Below are positions 1 to 11,249 of a stretch of DNA of 64,000 nucleotides, in pieces. Under the pieces are notes generated by a model. It was not told the origin of the DNA. It made no database searches and saw only the letters and a list, made by a program, of their open reading frames with translations. The position numbers and the translations under genes are program-made. Where the stretch lies: assembly GCA_019925095.2 (NCBI GenBank), contig CM034412.1, positions 620,001 through 684,000 on the forward strand, written 5' to 3'. Numbering within the stretch: position 1 is the first letter of the stretch; every line of letters starts with the position of its first letter. Source of the stretch: Dendrolimus kikuchii. Taxonomy: Eukaryota > Arthropoda > Insecta > Lepidoptera > Lasiocampidae.

Positions 1-233
1 AAGCGGTTACCATCGCCTATGGACATTTGCAACACCAAAGGTGCTACAAATGCGCTGCTGCTCTCTTAAGTGAGTCTGGAGTGGTCACTGATGTCGGAAC
101 ACAACTCAAGGTTGTTATGGCGACATACTTTAGCCATCCAGTCGAGCAAATGCCCTACCACCTGGCCGTGGGTGGTTTTGTCGCCTCTTACGACAGGCCG
201 CCCGGCCGCAAGAAATTGTATTCTTTCTCCGCT
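1..233 (-). repeat. Bm1-like SINE copy, cut by the window edge
   Basis: This is one of about a dozen copies of a ~300 bp element. Its sense strand starts near CGTGCAGGAACGGAG and ends with GTAACCGCTTTCC, GGGCCGTCTGCCTGTCTGC and CAATAAAA. The tail half resembles the 3' end of the Bombyx Bm1 SINE as I remember it. Here the sense strand is minus and the A-tail side is lost at the window start. The open frame across it is accidental. Confidence 0.75.
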
Positions 234-662
234 CGAAGAACCAAAATAACTAATGAGCGTGTTAAATTTAAAAAATTAAATCTAGAAATTAAGTTGTAAA
301 AAAGGGTACGTACGGAACTCGAGTCCGTAGAGTTGTTCATAATATAAAAAAATAAAAAACAATGATATAGAGTATCTGGAGCCGATGTCTCCCACCACAC
401 TCCAATATGACCGTCCCTTGTACAAAGTGGGAACACCCGAGTTCAATTTATATGCAAATCTGGCTCTTTCGACGCCATGCAATTGCGATGGCCGCGTCTC
501 GTAAAGGGAGGGAGTTCGACTTTTTACGCTACTTTTATTGTACAACATTGGACAATATTGAAGTTAAACCGTTGGTTGTAAAATTCACGATTATTGCACG
601 CCCAGGCATCGTTGCCAAGGTTTGGCTTTGTGTACCGTTTGATACAATAGTTTTATTGTATA
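234..662. other. no gene seen
   Basis: The interval has mixed composition and short open frames with no recognisable domain. A moderately GC-rich patch lies at 370-520. Nothing can be supported. Confidence 0.5.
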
Positions 663-1342
663 CTAGCTTCTGTCCGCGTGGAATAGTTACTTTAGGCTAA
701 CGCTAACTTTAACCCGCGACTTTGTTTACGTAGAGGGTGAAAATATTTTTAAATCTCAATGACTGCCCGCCGGCCTTGCACATCATAAATGAGCGCGCAC
801 TACTTGAACATCATTTTAAAACTGCCATAGCTCCTAAGATATTCATTGAAATCTAATGATGTAAACGGCAATTTTGTTTTAAATTAAATACTTGTGATGA
901 ATATCGTATTTATTTGGATAAGGATTAATATCATGCTTATAAAAACACCTTCGCAAATAATGCATTATTTTAGAATAAATTTGGTTAGCATAAAAAAGGT
1001 TATAGTGAGCCAACCTTAAAAGATAGACATATGCTGTCGCGGACTTTTTTTTAGAACTTTTAAAGGGGAACAATTCTGTCCTACATAATTTTTGCGAAAG
1101 TTTAACCGTTTACGCAGCGCACGCAGCGGAAGCTCTCAAAAGGAAAAAAGAAACCCCGATTTTGAAACATTCTTCATTGATGCTCCGCTCCTATTGGTCT
1201 TAGCGTGATGATATATAATCTATAGCGTTCCTCGATAAATGGGCTATCCAACACTGAAAGAATTTTTCAAATCAGACCAGTAGTTCCTGAGATTAGCGCG
1301 TTCAAACAAATAAACTCTCCAGCTTTATATATTAGTATAAGA
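663..1342 (-). mobile_element. Helitron-like non-autonomous element (Lep1-type)
   Basis: On the minus strand the element starts with TC followed by TTATACTAATATATAAAG. It passes the family core (GAGATTAGCGCG, CGATAAATGGGCTAT and CTATTGGTCTTAGCGTG on the plus strand) and ends CCGCGGACAGAAGCTAG next to a host T. A 5' TC and a 3' CTAG before T are Helitron hallmarks. The middle shares blocks with the longer relatives at 28228-28768 and 55868-56354. It encodes no protein. Confidence 0.65.
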
Positions 1343-1344
1343 TT

Positions 1345-2039
1345 TAAGCTTTTAAACATGAAATTTGAAGTATTAACTAAAAACTTCAAGACATTTCCAA
1401 CTCTATCTGTATGAGCACAGTATGAGCACATCTCATTCTCTCGCAGACGTAGTCCTATAGATTTATGTGTTTATCTCTTTTTAGTGTCGCTTTTTCGTTT
1501 CAAATAAAACGATTCTAAAGAAGTCTCACTTAAGAAAATAGTAGCAAGTTGCTGTTCTTCTATTACCAAAAACCCTTCCGAGTTGTTACAATAGATAAGC
1601 TATTATAGCACTTATGTCTGTCGCAGTAAATGTTCAGAAAATTAAAAAAAAAATGTAACATCACAGAATAGTATGTAACCCGTGAGTGGCGAATATCTCG
1701 CTGATTATTCCAACAATGGCAACCCAAGCAAACATTGCGGACACGCAACATTTTCATTTTTGCAAGGGTGAAAAAACAAACCAAATATTGCAGGCCACGG
1801 TTGACTGTTGACGATTTACATATATATTGTGTAGTGTGTACAGGGTCGAATTTGGGTCAGCTGAGTTGCCAGGTGCCAAAATCTGAATCGCATGATTTTT
1901 TCACATTTTAAGAAAGCAACTTATTCTTTGTTGTAAAATATTGTAAGATTGCAAAAATATCTTAAGTTTCAATACGTTGTACTATGAACTTTGAATTATT
2001 GACCACGTATCACAAGAAATTCATAATTATAATAATAAT
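1345..2039. other. no gene seen
   Basis: AT-rich sequence with scattered short frames. I recognise no repeat family or exon. Confidence 0.45.
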
Positions 2040-2415
2040 AGCCACTCACACCCATGTTGCCCCTGTCGTCTGTGGCATTATTTGGGGCCCATGCAGGGAG
2101 TGGCGAGTCACCGTCCGCCCATTTCTCCATGTTCCCCGAACATTGCGTCGGGCAGACGCCATAGTCTCCATATTCCCAGACCCCTAATACCACTAGCAGT
2201 TCACCCCAATAGCCCGGTACTTTTTGTTCTCATTTCCCATAATAGTCCTACACTGGCCGGGGCTTGTTCTTGTGTGCATTATTATATGATGTAGACAGGG
2301 ATAATCGCCGGTCAGTGTCACGCCACATTTAGATTAAATTTGTCAAGGGCCTCTACATGTTGGCCTCCCCATGGCCGCACGCAAGTCCTTCAAAAGTCCG
2401 GGGCATTTTTACAAA
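2040..2415 (-). repeat. GC-rich patch, probable retroelement 3' end
   Basis: The patch is far more GC-rich than its neighbours. On the minus strand it ends in GGCTATTATTATTATAATT, a TTA-type simple tail like those of some LINE 3' ends. A short minus frame runs through it, but no domain is visible. The class is an inference. Confidence 0.3.
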
Positions 2416-2424
2416 ATATATTAT

Positions 2425-2742
2425 CCGTGCAGGAATGGAGAAAGAACACAATTTCCTGCGGTCGGCCGGCCTGCCGTAAGAGGCGACAAAACAACCCACA
2501 GCCAGGTAGTAGGGCAATTGCCCGACTGGATGGCTACCACCCCTAGTCTAGAGTATGTCGCCATAACAACCTTGAGTTGTGTTCCGGCATTAGTAACCAG
2601 GTTCTAGTCTCCCTTTAGAGAGCAGCAGCTCATTAGTAGCACCTTTAGTATTGCAAGTGTTCATAGGCGACGGTAACCACTTTCCATCACAGTTGGTCCG
2701 TCCGCCTGTCTGCTGTACTCCAGCAATAAAAAATAAACAAAT
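2425..2742 (+). repeat. Bm1-like SINE copy, near full length
   Basis: It runs from ATCCGTGCAGGAATGGAG through GTAAGAGGCGACAAAACAAC and GTTCCGGCATTAGTAACCAG to a CAGCAATAAAAAATAAA tail. This is the full layout of the family in sense orientation. Confidence 0.8.
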
Positions 2743-2774
2743 GTTTTTTGTTATCTATAATTAGTAGACAAATG

Positions 2775-2995
2775 GAAACCAGATGAACAGTAGTTACCTA
2801 CGCCTATGTACATTTTAAACACCAAAGACGTCACTGATATGTTACCCTCTCTTAGCGCTATTCTTTGGATTGCCCCTTCTGGGAAGGCCTCCATGATCGA
2901 CTATGGTCTAATCCCTTGCATAAGACCCGATATTGCGCGTAAAAACCCTGAAAAAAAAAAAAATGGAAAACCAAGGCGGGACGTCCTCTCAACAT
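2775..2995 (-). repeat. diverged Bm1-like 3' fragment
   Basis: GTAGTTACCTACGCCTATG followed by ACACCAAAG aligns with the Bm1-like segment GGTTACCATCGCCTATGGAC...ACACCAAAG in antisense. The rest is too diverged to assign. Confidence 0.3.
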
Positions 2996-2999
2996 AATT

Positions 3000-3545
3000 G
3001 TTGATAATTTGTTAAAATTAAACATTTCAAGTTAATTACGAATATTACTCTATTTGTTTTTTGTATGTAAAATGTAATCAAGTAGGCATAGGCAGGAAAG
3101 TATTCCTTGAACATGTGATATTTCTATAGAGACTACTATAGAGTATAGTTTCGAAATTATTATAGTGCACTATTATTTTTATGACAATGTAATGACAGTT
3201 ATAATCGGGAGAACATGTTTAAAAAATTCCACAAGTTTTCGAAATTATCGTATACCTGGCAACATTTTACTCAAGCCTATGTAAATCAAACTGGTATGAC
3301 ATGAGCAAACGTCAGCTATATATATAGAAAGATCACTTTCAAGGCACCTTCTTTTATAATAAAGTCATTGTTTAGTGAAGAAATATTTGCTTTATAAGAG
3401 GCATTTTAGAAAAGCCCTACAATGTATTGGGAAAAGTTTTAAGCATAAGTTATGTGCCATTCATCCTTGTATGCTTATATAAAGTGTTTCGGTGCTGACT
3501 TACAATTTAACGATTAACATTCCATCAAAGCTCTTTTTTAATATT
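3000..3545. other. no gene seen
   Basis: AT-rich DNA with no recognisable repeat or exon, ending in the T tract that belongs to the next SINE. Confidence 0.45.
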
Positions 3546-3866
3546 TTTTTTTTTTTTTTTATTGCTGGAGTTCAGCAGACAGGCAGACGGCCCACTCGAT
3601 GGAAAGCGGTTACCATCGCCTATGGACATTTGCAACACCAAAGGTGCTACAAATGCGCTGCTGCTCTCTTAAGGGAAACTGGAACCTGGTCACTAATGCC
3701 GGAACACAACTCAAGGTTGTTATGGCGACATACTTTAGACCAGGGGTGGTGGCCATCCAGTCGGGCAAATGCCCTACCACCTGACTGTGGGTTGTTTTGT
3801 CGCCTCTTACGACAGGCCGCCCGGCCGCAGGAAATTGTATTCTTTCTCCGTTCCTGCACGGATAAA
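3546..3866 (-). repeat. Bm1-like SINE copy with long A tail
   Basis: It reads a ~19-nt T tract, ATTGCTGGAGTTCAGCAGAC, the whole body and CCTGCACGGAT on the plus strand, so it is a complete copy in minus orientation. The long tail suggests a relatively young insertion. Confidence 0.8.
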
Positions 3867-3914
3867 AAATTAAAAAAATTAGCCGATTCTGATTTTTTTA
3901 AATAGAGAGAAAGA

Positions 3915-4115
3915 AGATCTTTATTTGAAGAAATAGCGACGTAAGTACATTATTACACACAGAGCATAATTTGAGAACTTGTACGCCGCATTTTCAGCAA
4001 ACAAGGTTTGCACTCAGCATATCGCTGTGCTGGAATTATATCCGACACAACGCCGATTTTCAGTGCAAACCTTCCTTTTGGTGTAAGACCAAAACGACCC
4101 AATTTTGTTAAATAA
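3915..4115 (+). repeat. unclassified repeat X, copy 1
   Basis: GTACGCCGCATTTTCAGC and TGCAAACCTTCCTTTTGG recur in reverse orientation at 17353-17560. They share GACGTAAGTAC and the terminal AAAACGACCC. A frame with the Ser-Ala-Asn-Leu-Pro-Phe type of residues is present in both copies, but I do not recognise it. Confidence 0.5.
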
Positions 4116-4149
4116 AAAAACAATAATAAAATTAATTCTACTTATTCAA

Positions 4150-4378
4150 TAGACTACTAGTCGTGGAAGGCCAGGACACACCTTCCATGATCAAATTGAT
4201 CGTGTACTAGCAGAAGGTGATGTCAAGAGCCTTAAGAACAGACGAGCGTGCATGACAAGAGCTATGAATGTCAAAGAAGCGAGTGAGGTGTGTAAGAACA
4301 AGCCTGAATGGCGCTCTGTCGTCCGTGCCTAACTGACTAACCGAACTGGCGTGAAGCTATGTATGTATGTATGTATGT
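4150..4378 (+). mobile_element. RTE-like LINE 3' fragment
   Basis: It begins inside the C-terminal coding part (GTCGTGGAAGGCCAGG) and encodes a degraded HTFHDQIDRVLAEGD-type tail. It ends AACTGGCGTGAAGCTATG followed by TATG repeats. The downstream CCGCAAGG motif is altered to GACTAACCG. Confidence 0.75.
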
Positions 4379-4725
4379 ACTTATGTAATATTAAATTAGT
4401 AAAACAAACGAATTTTGATAAAAAACTTTGTTATTTCAAAAATTAAAATAAATACTCGTGTAACAACTTGTATCGAATCATCTATTCGAATACAAGTCGA
4501 TTGAGTGCTTGCCGAGTATTACCACTTTCTGTGTGTCACGTCACTGACTTGAGGCAACAGCTGATTCGTTTCCTGACTAGGGTAATAATTTTCAAAATCT
4601 AATGATACCGCTTTGGGTTTCATCAAAATAAGCATTGAGACTGAGTATTTTTCTAGTTTAGTATTAGTAGTATAGTTCTAGTTTTGGATTTAGATTAGAG
4701 ATTCAGAAGCTGTATATAGCTCCAA

Positions 4726-4976
4726 CTAGCTTCTGTCCGCGACTTCGTCCGCGTAGAATAGTTTTAAAAAAGTAAGTTAAAAAACCCCCCCGATTTTGAA
4801 ACATTCTTCGTTGGTGCTCCGCTCCTATTGGTCTTAGCGTGATGATATATAGCCTATAGCCTTCCTCGATAAATGGGCTGTCCAACACTGAAAGAATTTT
4901 TCAAATCAGACCAGTAGTTCCTGAGATTAGTGCGTTCAAACAAACAAAGTCTTCAGCTTTATATATTAGTATATAA
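4726..4976 (-). mobile_element. Helitron-like non-autonomous element (Lep1-type)
   Basis: The minus strand ends GGACAGAAGCTAG before a T at 4725, and the 5' end is TATACTAATATATAAAGC at ~4976. The core blocks match the copies at 7584-7805 and 55621-55850. It is about 250 bp and non-coding. Confidence 0.7.
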
Positions 4977-4984
4977 TTTGTGGT

Positions 4985-5430
4985 GGTTTAAAATATGTCG
5001 TGAAAAACATTGCATTTCGATGAACTTAAGGAACAACCCCGAAAATCCCGGTAAAGTTGTGAGGTATTCGGACCAACAACATAAAACTCAAAATTCAAAA
5101 AATTCAAAATTTAAAAGTTTTTATTCAAAATAAGTTCCACTGGTGAACACTTTTTAAAGGTCATACATGTAAATTAAAATTTATTTTTTTACTTCCTATT
5201 CTATGTACACCGCTTCGCAACTTGTTGATGCTGTAAAGGAGAAGAAGCGGCAAGAAACTCCCCAGCAACACGTGTAGCTAAATATTGTTTTTCTTTATAT
5301 TTCATATTCTATTTATATCTCAAATCCTTTTTTTATAAGTTTTGTAACGAAGTATGTTACAGAATTACTTTTTGAAGAATTAATGTAAATAATTTATTAA
5401 CTCAAGTCCAATAATAATGAATAAATGGGC
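4985..5430 (+). repeat. repeat E-related fragment
   Basis: It holds AGTTCCACTGGTGAACAC, ACCGCTTCGCAACTTG and GAAGCGGCAAGAAACTCC. These blocks recur at 25675-26165 and, more distantly, inside the terminal-inverted-repeat element at 34987-35554 and at 12965-13225. Confidence 0.5.
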
Positions 5431-5548
5431 CTAGGCCTGCGAGCAGCAACAATAGCCTCGCTGAAAGATGGGAAGCCTTGAGACAAAGGAGCACTCCATC
5501 TCGCTCCTCCACCCATTAGGGTCATCCCTAAAATTTTATAATTTTAAT

Positions 5549-5862
5549 GCATCTCCGTGAAGGAACGGAGAAAGAATACAATTTCCTGCGTTGGGGCGGC
5601 CTGTCGTAAGAGGCGACTAAACAACCCACAGCCAGGTGGTAGGGCATTTGCCCGACTGGATGGCTACCACCCCTGGTCTAGAGCATGCCGCCATAACAAC
5701 TTTGAGTTGTATTCCGCCATTAGTGACCAGGTTCCAGACTCACTTAAGAGAGCAGCAGCGCATTTGTAGCACCTTTGGTGTTGCAAATATCCATAGGCGA
5801 TTGTAACCGCTTTCCTTCCAGTAGGCCGTCTGTCTGTCTGCTGAACTCCTGCAATAAAAAAA
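5549..5862 (+). repeat. Bm1-like SINE copy
   Basis: It runs from CCGTGAAGGAACGGAG through the complete body to CTGCAATAAAAAAAAAAT, in sense orientation. Confidence 0.8.
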
Positions 5863-5924
5863 AAATTTCAAAAAAGAAGAAGGTTATTAATTCGTCGTGT
5901 AACTATTTTTTATGTGTATTCAGT

Positions 5925-6310
5925 CATAACTTTTTTTGTTTTGGAACGGATTTTGATGTATTTTTTGCTTTCGATTCAGTAGAGCTTTGAAATGGTCCCA
6001 TACACATTTTATTGCAATCTGGCTTTGGGTTCCGAAGATATGGCAGAAAAGTCCTTGAAATCAGGTAAAAAGGGGAATTTTTTGAAGTTTTTCAGCCACA
6101 ACTTTTTGTTTCTGAACCAATTTTGATCATTCTTTTTGTGTCCGATTTAGTATAGCTTCAGAATTATTTCGTATAAATTTCATTGGTATTAAACTTTGGG
6201 TTCTGAAGATATAGCAAAAAAATCTTAAACACAATCAGAAAACGTTGTAGTCATTGACGTTTATAACTTTTTTGTTTCTAAACCGATTTTGATAATTCAT
6301 ATAATTGAAA
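5925..6310 (+). repeat. short tandem repeat, ~165-172 bp period
   Basis: The phrase CATAACTTTTTTTGTTT...ACGGATTTTGAT recurs in diverged form at ~6097 and ~6262, together with a TTGGGTTCYGAAGATAT block. That gives just over two old tandem copies. Confidence 0.45.
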
Positions 6311-6342
6311 AACAGATAATTGGGATTTGTAATTTATGTTAC

Positions 6343-6848
6343 ATACATACATAACTTCACGCCAGTTCCCTTGCGGGGTAGGCACGAACAACAAAGCGCC
6401 ATTTAGGCTTATTCTTACACACCTCACTTGCTTCTTTGACATTCATAACTCTTGTCATGCACGCTCGTCTGTTCTTAAGGCTCCTGATATCGCCTTCTGC
6501 TGCGCAGTGCTCGCATCTTGACCGCATTTACTCCACTTTCATGCTCTCTCTTCCATACCTAACTCTCGCTTCCATACGTGAGCGTAGGTACCAGCACCGC
6601 GTTGTGTATGGCAAGCTGGGCCTTCTGGCTGAGGTTCTTAGCGCCTAGAAGTTTACCTAACGCTCCATTCACACTATTCCCCAAATTCACTCTTCTTTCT
6701 ATATCAGCGGTGTGCCTTCCATCCCTGCTAAAAGCACATCCAAGATATACAAACTCACTCACTTGCTCCAGCATAACATCATCGACCATTATCTTTGCAT
6801 TCGGTCTGGTTTCTTCTCTTTCAAACACCATAACCATGTAATTTATGT
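6343..6848 (-). mobile_element. RTE-like LINE fragment with internal deletion
   Basis: From the tetranucleotide tail (ACATACATACATAACTTCACG on plus) it reads the usual C-terminal tail. Near 6497 it jumps to an upstream reverse-transcriptase thumb region at 6559-6852, whose residues include VSEFVYLGCAFSRDG and VLVPTLTYGSES. The segment between those two domains in the parent is missing, so this copy is internally deleted. Confidence 0.75.
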
Positions 6849-7231
6849 TCATATATTTAAAAATCTAGAATTACTAGATTAATCATCACTATTGTATAGA
6901 GTGAGACACTCTTAAGTACCTACATGACGTGTCTATTAATGTGACATAAGCGTGGTTTATTTCACTCAAGTCCACAAAAGTATTGGTTGTTAAAACTTTT
7001 AAAAGTCGCCGAACAATACAAACTATTTCCTCCTCTTTGATAAAACTTGGCGGTTTCACGGCGCAAAGTTCTATAATGGGATGCAAAATTGGTGTTCAAC
7101 AAAGTCCTTTGTACAACACTGTTGGGTATTGAAAGGTGTTGTTAGTAGAGACTCGACTTAATGCTTACTTTCATATGAATTGCATTTACTAAAATAATTT
7201 AAGTAATATAAGTTATTTGAGAAGTAAGAAA

Positions 7232-7583
7232 GAGAGTTGGTCTGAAAGAGAGTGTCGGGGTGAAGGTAAGGAAAGGAATGCTCCGGTGTTTCGGGCATGT
7301 GGAAAGAATGTATGATGGAAGAATGATTAAACAGATATACAATGCAAAAGTAGATGGATGCAGAAGTCGTGGAAGGCCACGACACACCTTCCATGATCAA
7401 ATTGATCGTGTACTAGCAGAAGGTGATGTCAGGAGCCTTAAGAACAGACGAGCGTGCATCACAAGAGCTATGAATATCAAAGAAGCAAGTGAGGTATGTA
7501 AGAATAAGCCTGAATGACGCTCTGTTGTTCGTGCCTACCCCGCAAGGGAATTGGCGTGAAGTTATGTATGTATGTATGTAATA
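7232..7583 (+). mobile_element. RTE-like LINE 3' fragment
   Basis: The frame 7260-7516 encodes MLRCFGHVERMYDGRMIKQI, then GCRSRGRPRHTFHDQIDRVL, a typical LINE C-terminus just after the reverse transcriptase. It continues through CCCGCAAGGGAATTGGCGTG to a TATG-repeat tail that abuts a Helitron-like element. Confidence 0.8.
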
Positions 7584-7805
7584 TATAAAGCTGAAGAGTT
7601 TGTTTGTTTGAACGCGCTAATCTCAGGAACTACTGCTCTAGTTTGAAAAATTCTTTCAGTGTTAGATAGCCCATTTATCGAGGAAGGCTATAGGCTATAT
7701 ATCATCACGCTAAGACGAATAAGAGCGGAGCATCAACGAAGAATGTTTCAAAATCGGAGTTTTTTTAAACTATTCTACGCGGACGAAGTCGCGGGTAGAA
7801 GCTAG
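7584..7805 (+). mobile_element. Helitron-like non-autonomous element (Lep1-type)
   Basis: ATATATAAAGCTGAAGAG, AACGCGCTAATCTCAGGAAC and CGATAAATGGGCTAT-type core blocks lead to AAGTCGCGGGTAGAAGCTAG before T. The 5' end joins the LINE tail directly, so its first bases cannot be fixed. Confidence 0.7.
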
Positions 7806-8068
7806 TCTAATATACAATAGCCTTAGACTACGGGAAAGTGTCAAATGCAGCGAAGTATTTTTTTATTAACTTGTGCGATAACTTAATCATTGCCAGCATT
7901 GAAAAACTCCTAGTAATTAAAATCACCAAGTAAAAAGAAATATAAATGGAACAGAAAAAGCACTAAATCCTAAAACTCTGCAGAACGTCATCCTTATTTT
8001 GTGTTTTGATATCACTAAACTTTCAAGTTAAATTTTACAATTTAAAATTTATCTTAGTTAATTTACAC

Positions 8069-8347
8069 AGCGCCATCTAGTTGAAAGAAATCGATCGCAT
8101 TCTTCTTAGTTTCTATTAAATTCAACAAATTTAAACTTCTTTAATAAATAGTTAATAACCATTATATTTATTTAAATATGACTGCATAGAAATTAGTACT
8201 AGTCCAATTTTTATTACGAATAAAAGCAAATTCCAGACTAACCAAATTTCTTACTGTCGAAAACACCGCCATCTTGTGATTTTTCTCGAAATCAAATGCA
8301 GCGTTCGTCGTCGCAGTAAACCACAACGTTTTCGCTAGATGGCGTTA
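8069..8347. repeat. possible MITE bounded by inverted GCGCCATCTAG motifs
   Basis: Left AGCGCCATCTAG and right CTAGATGGCGTT face each other 270 bp apart, with AT-rich sequence between. Only about 11 bp of inverted match is visible and no target duplication was found, so this is tentative. Confidence 0.3.
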
Positions 8348-8551
8348 GTGGTCTGCTCCGTTTTTATCATTGCCTTTTATAAGTGACATCATAAATTTAT
8401 CTTTAAAATGTAAATGAATATTTTTGAAGTCATTCTTTTACATTTTGGTACAGTAACTTGTTAAATAACTAATAATAAAATTGAATTATTATGAATAGTG
8501 TTTTATAGGTGCTTCGAAAACTATTTGTAGGTATTACTGTTTTATAACTTA

Positions 8552-8686
8552 CATACATACATACATACATAACTTCACGCCAGTTCCCTTGCGGGGTAGG
8601 CACGAAAAACAGAGTGCCATTTAGGCTTATTCTTACACACCTCACTTGCCTCTTTGACATTCATAACTCTGGTCATGCACACACAT
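8552..8686 (-). mobile_element. RTE-like LINE 3' fragment with target duplication
   Basis: This is only the last ~130 bp of the element (ACTTCACGCCAGTTCCCTTG on plus). It is flanked by TGTTTTATAACTTA on both sides, a 14-bp target-site duplication that fixes the insertion limits. Confidence 0.85.
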
Positions 8687-9179
8687 GTTTTATAACTTAA
8701 TCCATATTAATATAAAATAAACGTGAAAGAGAAACAGTTTTAAATATTTTTCTCTACAGCTTCTTTGTTCTTCTTTATGGTTCGGAAATGAGTCAAGTAG
8801 CATGATTTTTTATAGGTGCCGATTACCACTTGCCATCAGGGTTGTTAGCCTGACTATTGCTATCAAACAATTAGAAAAATGTAGGATCATTTCTACCCCG
8901 AAAAATGGATTAAGTTTCCAAGAATACTTGGCCATATTTTACACAATCGAGACATGGCTCTACTAAGATATTAAAATTGATTGAATTTCAAATGGAATCG
9001 AGATATGCGGGTATGCCCATTAATGGTCTCAGAGAGGACATTCTTGCAATAACTACGGTTATGAGGTTTCAGATATTACAGTATATTCAAGGTTACATCC
9101 TCAGCAGACAGAACATGAAATATTTTATAATTTTGATTTATTTACTGAGAATAAAATAACTTATTATAATTATTTATGA
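8687..9179. other. no gene seen
   Basis: AT-rich DNA. A 60-codon frame at 8977 has no recognisable feature. Confidence 0.45.
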
Positions 9180-9262
9180 CGGCTGATTGAGTGAGTTAAG
9201 CCTCTGTTCAGAGCCTCAGGTTCCGGGTTCGATTCCTAGTGTAGTATGATTTCGACATTCGT
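9180..9262 (+). repeat. tRNA-like SINE head fragment
   Basis: GGGTTCGATTCC is a good pol III B box, with a weak A-box-like GAGTGAGTTAAGCC upstream. No tRNA cloverleaf forms, so it is more likely a degraded SINE promoter than a tRNA gene. Confidence 0.35.
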
Positions 9263-9416
9263 CCATAGATGGCGTTGACCAAGATTGTACAGTGCTATGG
9301 TTTGATGAAAACGACGGTTAGTATTATATGTCGTTCTCTTTATTACGCATATGCCTAGCTCGTTGACTTCGTTCAGCCTTTTACTTTAGTCATGGGAAAA
9401 ATCACTTACCAAGAAG

Positions 9417-9465
9417 AAAAGAGTGATATATATTTTTTTGATACAAAGATATATATCACTCTTTT
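9417..9465. repeat. perfect 17-bp hairpin
   Basis: AAAAGAGTGATATATAT at 9417-9433 is the exact reverse complement of 9449-9465, around a 15-nt T-rich loop. No coding context. Confidence 0.7.
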
Positions 9466-9499
9466 ATATCTTTAACTCTTTATCTTTACTAGTGAATAG

Positions 9500-9690
9500 G
9501 GTCAGTGTCAATTGCAGACAACTTACAGCACAATTCGGTAAAGTCTTCCCCCCCGCAGCGGTCGAGCCGAGGTCGAACCTCACAGGAGGTGTCTGCTCGA
9601 GTGCGCTGCTTCCGGGCTGAACGCCTCCGCTCCCACGCAGTCGGGAAGCCCACTAAGCCTAGTATCCCTGAAACACCCGTCTATAGTTAT
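9500..9690. other. GC-rich island, origin unknown
   Basis: The island stands out from AT-rich surroundings (CCCCCCGCAGCGGTCGAGCC and similar). A minus frame reads WERRRSARKQRTRAD-like residues that could be retroelement-derived, but no domain is recognisable. Confidence 0.3.
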
Positions 9691-9839
9691 TCAGCTGGAT
9701 CTGCACAAATTAAATATTCATAAAATCACGTTTGTAAAAATCACTGCAGTATTGCTGGTTAGTGGTAACGGTATGAATATGAATTGGAAATAATATGAAC
9801 TCCTGACATGGTAAATATCTTAAATCAACTTTGTCAGTT

Positions 9840-9962
9840 GACATTAAATCCGTTTCAGTTATTTACTGAATATGATCTGGTTCTGGTTGAGTGGGATTGG
9901 CATTCGGCTCCAAAGTGGTCCATTATGTATTACTCAGAACACAAGCGTAACTAGTATTTTTG
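9840..9962 (+). repeat. tRNA-SINE family 2 fragment
   Basis: It shares CCAAAGTGGTCC and CTCAGAACACAAGCGTAAC with the copy at 35750-35905, and ACACAAGC with 60945-61092. The pol III head is missing here. Confidence 0.45.
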
Positions 9963-10224
9963 TTTGATTAGCGATTACTTTAAAAAAGGCGTAGGAAATA
10001 GACTTCTCGTCTCTGCGTATTCTACCGACTGTACAATGTGGAGCATTCCGAGGAACTGTACAGAACGGGCCTTCGTCTTCTTTCTACAACTGTACGGGTC
10101 GCCGTCGGCTAGATATTCATCCGCATTTCCTCAAGCCACTTCCGTCATGTACGCAACGTTTCTCTTTCGTACTGTGGGGTTTTCCCTTCTCTCTTTACTT
10201 TCACCATATCCCAATTACTTGGGG

Positions 10225-10590
10225 TCGACACTATATGTCTTTTGCTTCCATACTCTTCTATTCTGACATATCTCTTCTGTGACACGGCGTATCATCATAT
10301 CATCCTTCACACAATCCATCCATCTATTTTTTGGTCTACCTTTAAATTTGTACCCATCCATCTTGTAGTTTAACATTCTTTTTGTCACGTGACTTTCATC
10401 CCTCCTCATTATATGCCCATACCAACTTAATCTTCTTCCTCTCAATTTTTCAGTCACAGGTGCAACTTTCAAAGATTCGTTCTTGTGACACCACACATCC
10501 ATCTCAACATTCTCATCTCAGCTGAGTGGAGACGTTTGTAGTTTATCACTTTAGTGACCCAACATTCCGACCTGTATAGCATAACTGGTG
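10225..10590 (-). pseudogene. LINE reverse transcriptase C-terminal fragment
   Basis: The minus frame 10502-10215 reads LRGRRLSWYGHIMRRDE then FKGRPKNRWMDCVKDDM, the conserved tail after the reverse transcriptase thumb. Upstream, out of frame, 10590-10505 still spells a VMLYRSECW thumb motif. It is a dead, 5'-truncated copy of a different LINE from the TATG-tailed family. Confidence 0.7.
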
Positions 10591-10739
10591 GGGATTTCCC
10601 TTAACACTACGATAAAGATTTTTCAAAAAGGGTGTCATAAAATTACTTGGAGTTGAAGTTGGTGACATCTCTGGTTTTGTCTCGTCTGTCTGCTGTACTT
10701 CAGCTATAAGAAAATAGATTTATTTTTAACTTAAGCTTT

Positions 10740-11245
10740 CAAAAAATGTTTTGAAGTTGAACTTAGGCCGCTTCCTGTGCCAATCTGATCTCGCTCATGA
10801 TACCAGTGCTATATAATGGCGCCCATTTGGAGGATGTGCCTGACCTATCCTGTATGTGTTGAGTCGTGTATGTATTTCTTACTATTGCTACTTTTAAACT
10901 CTTACTGTTATAACTATCTCAAACTGTATAAATAATATGTATTTCATTTTTTTACAATTGTTGTGCACATTTTTCTTTTTTTTTCTCTTTTATACTTACT
11001 TTATTTTCATTCTGTTTTTTATTTGCTTCAGTGTCTGTCTGTGTATGTCACTTGAATGGCCCTAGCGGAAGATCAGCGCTGGTTAACCTAACCAGCAACA
11101 TGCAGAGCTAGGACCAATTTAGAGCTACACTTGCTTGGTTTTTTTTTTAATGCATGTTACATTGTACATTTATTTATTTATGTTGTGTATTGTATTCTCA
11201 TTTGTGCTGTAGTTCTAAATAAATGTTTTTTCTTTCTTTCTTCCT
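10740..11245 (+). repeat. probable LINE 3' UTR
   Basis: GGCCCTAGCGGAAGATCAGC and GCTAGGACCAATTTAGAGC precede T-rich DNA and TTCTAAATAAATG. This layout is common at insect jockey/CR1-type LINE 3' ends. No coding part is attached. Confidence 0.4.
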
Positions 11246-11249
11246 AATT

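Noticed and set aside
27..299. Small protein gene at the window start, and similar ~60-90 codon frames elsewhere
   Set aside because: They fall inside Bm1-like SINE copies in either orientation and are shared only because the SINE is.
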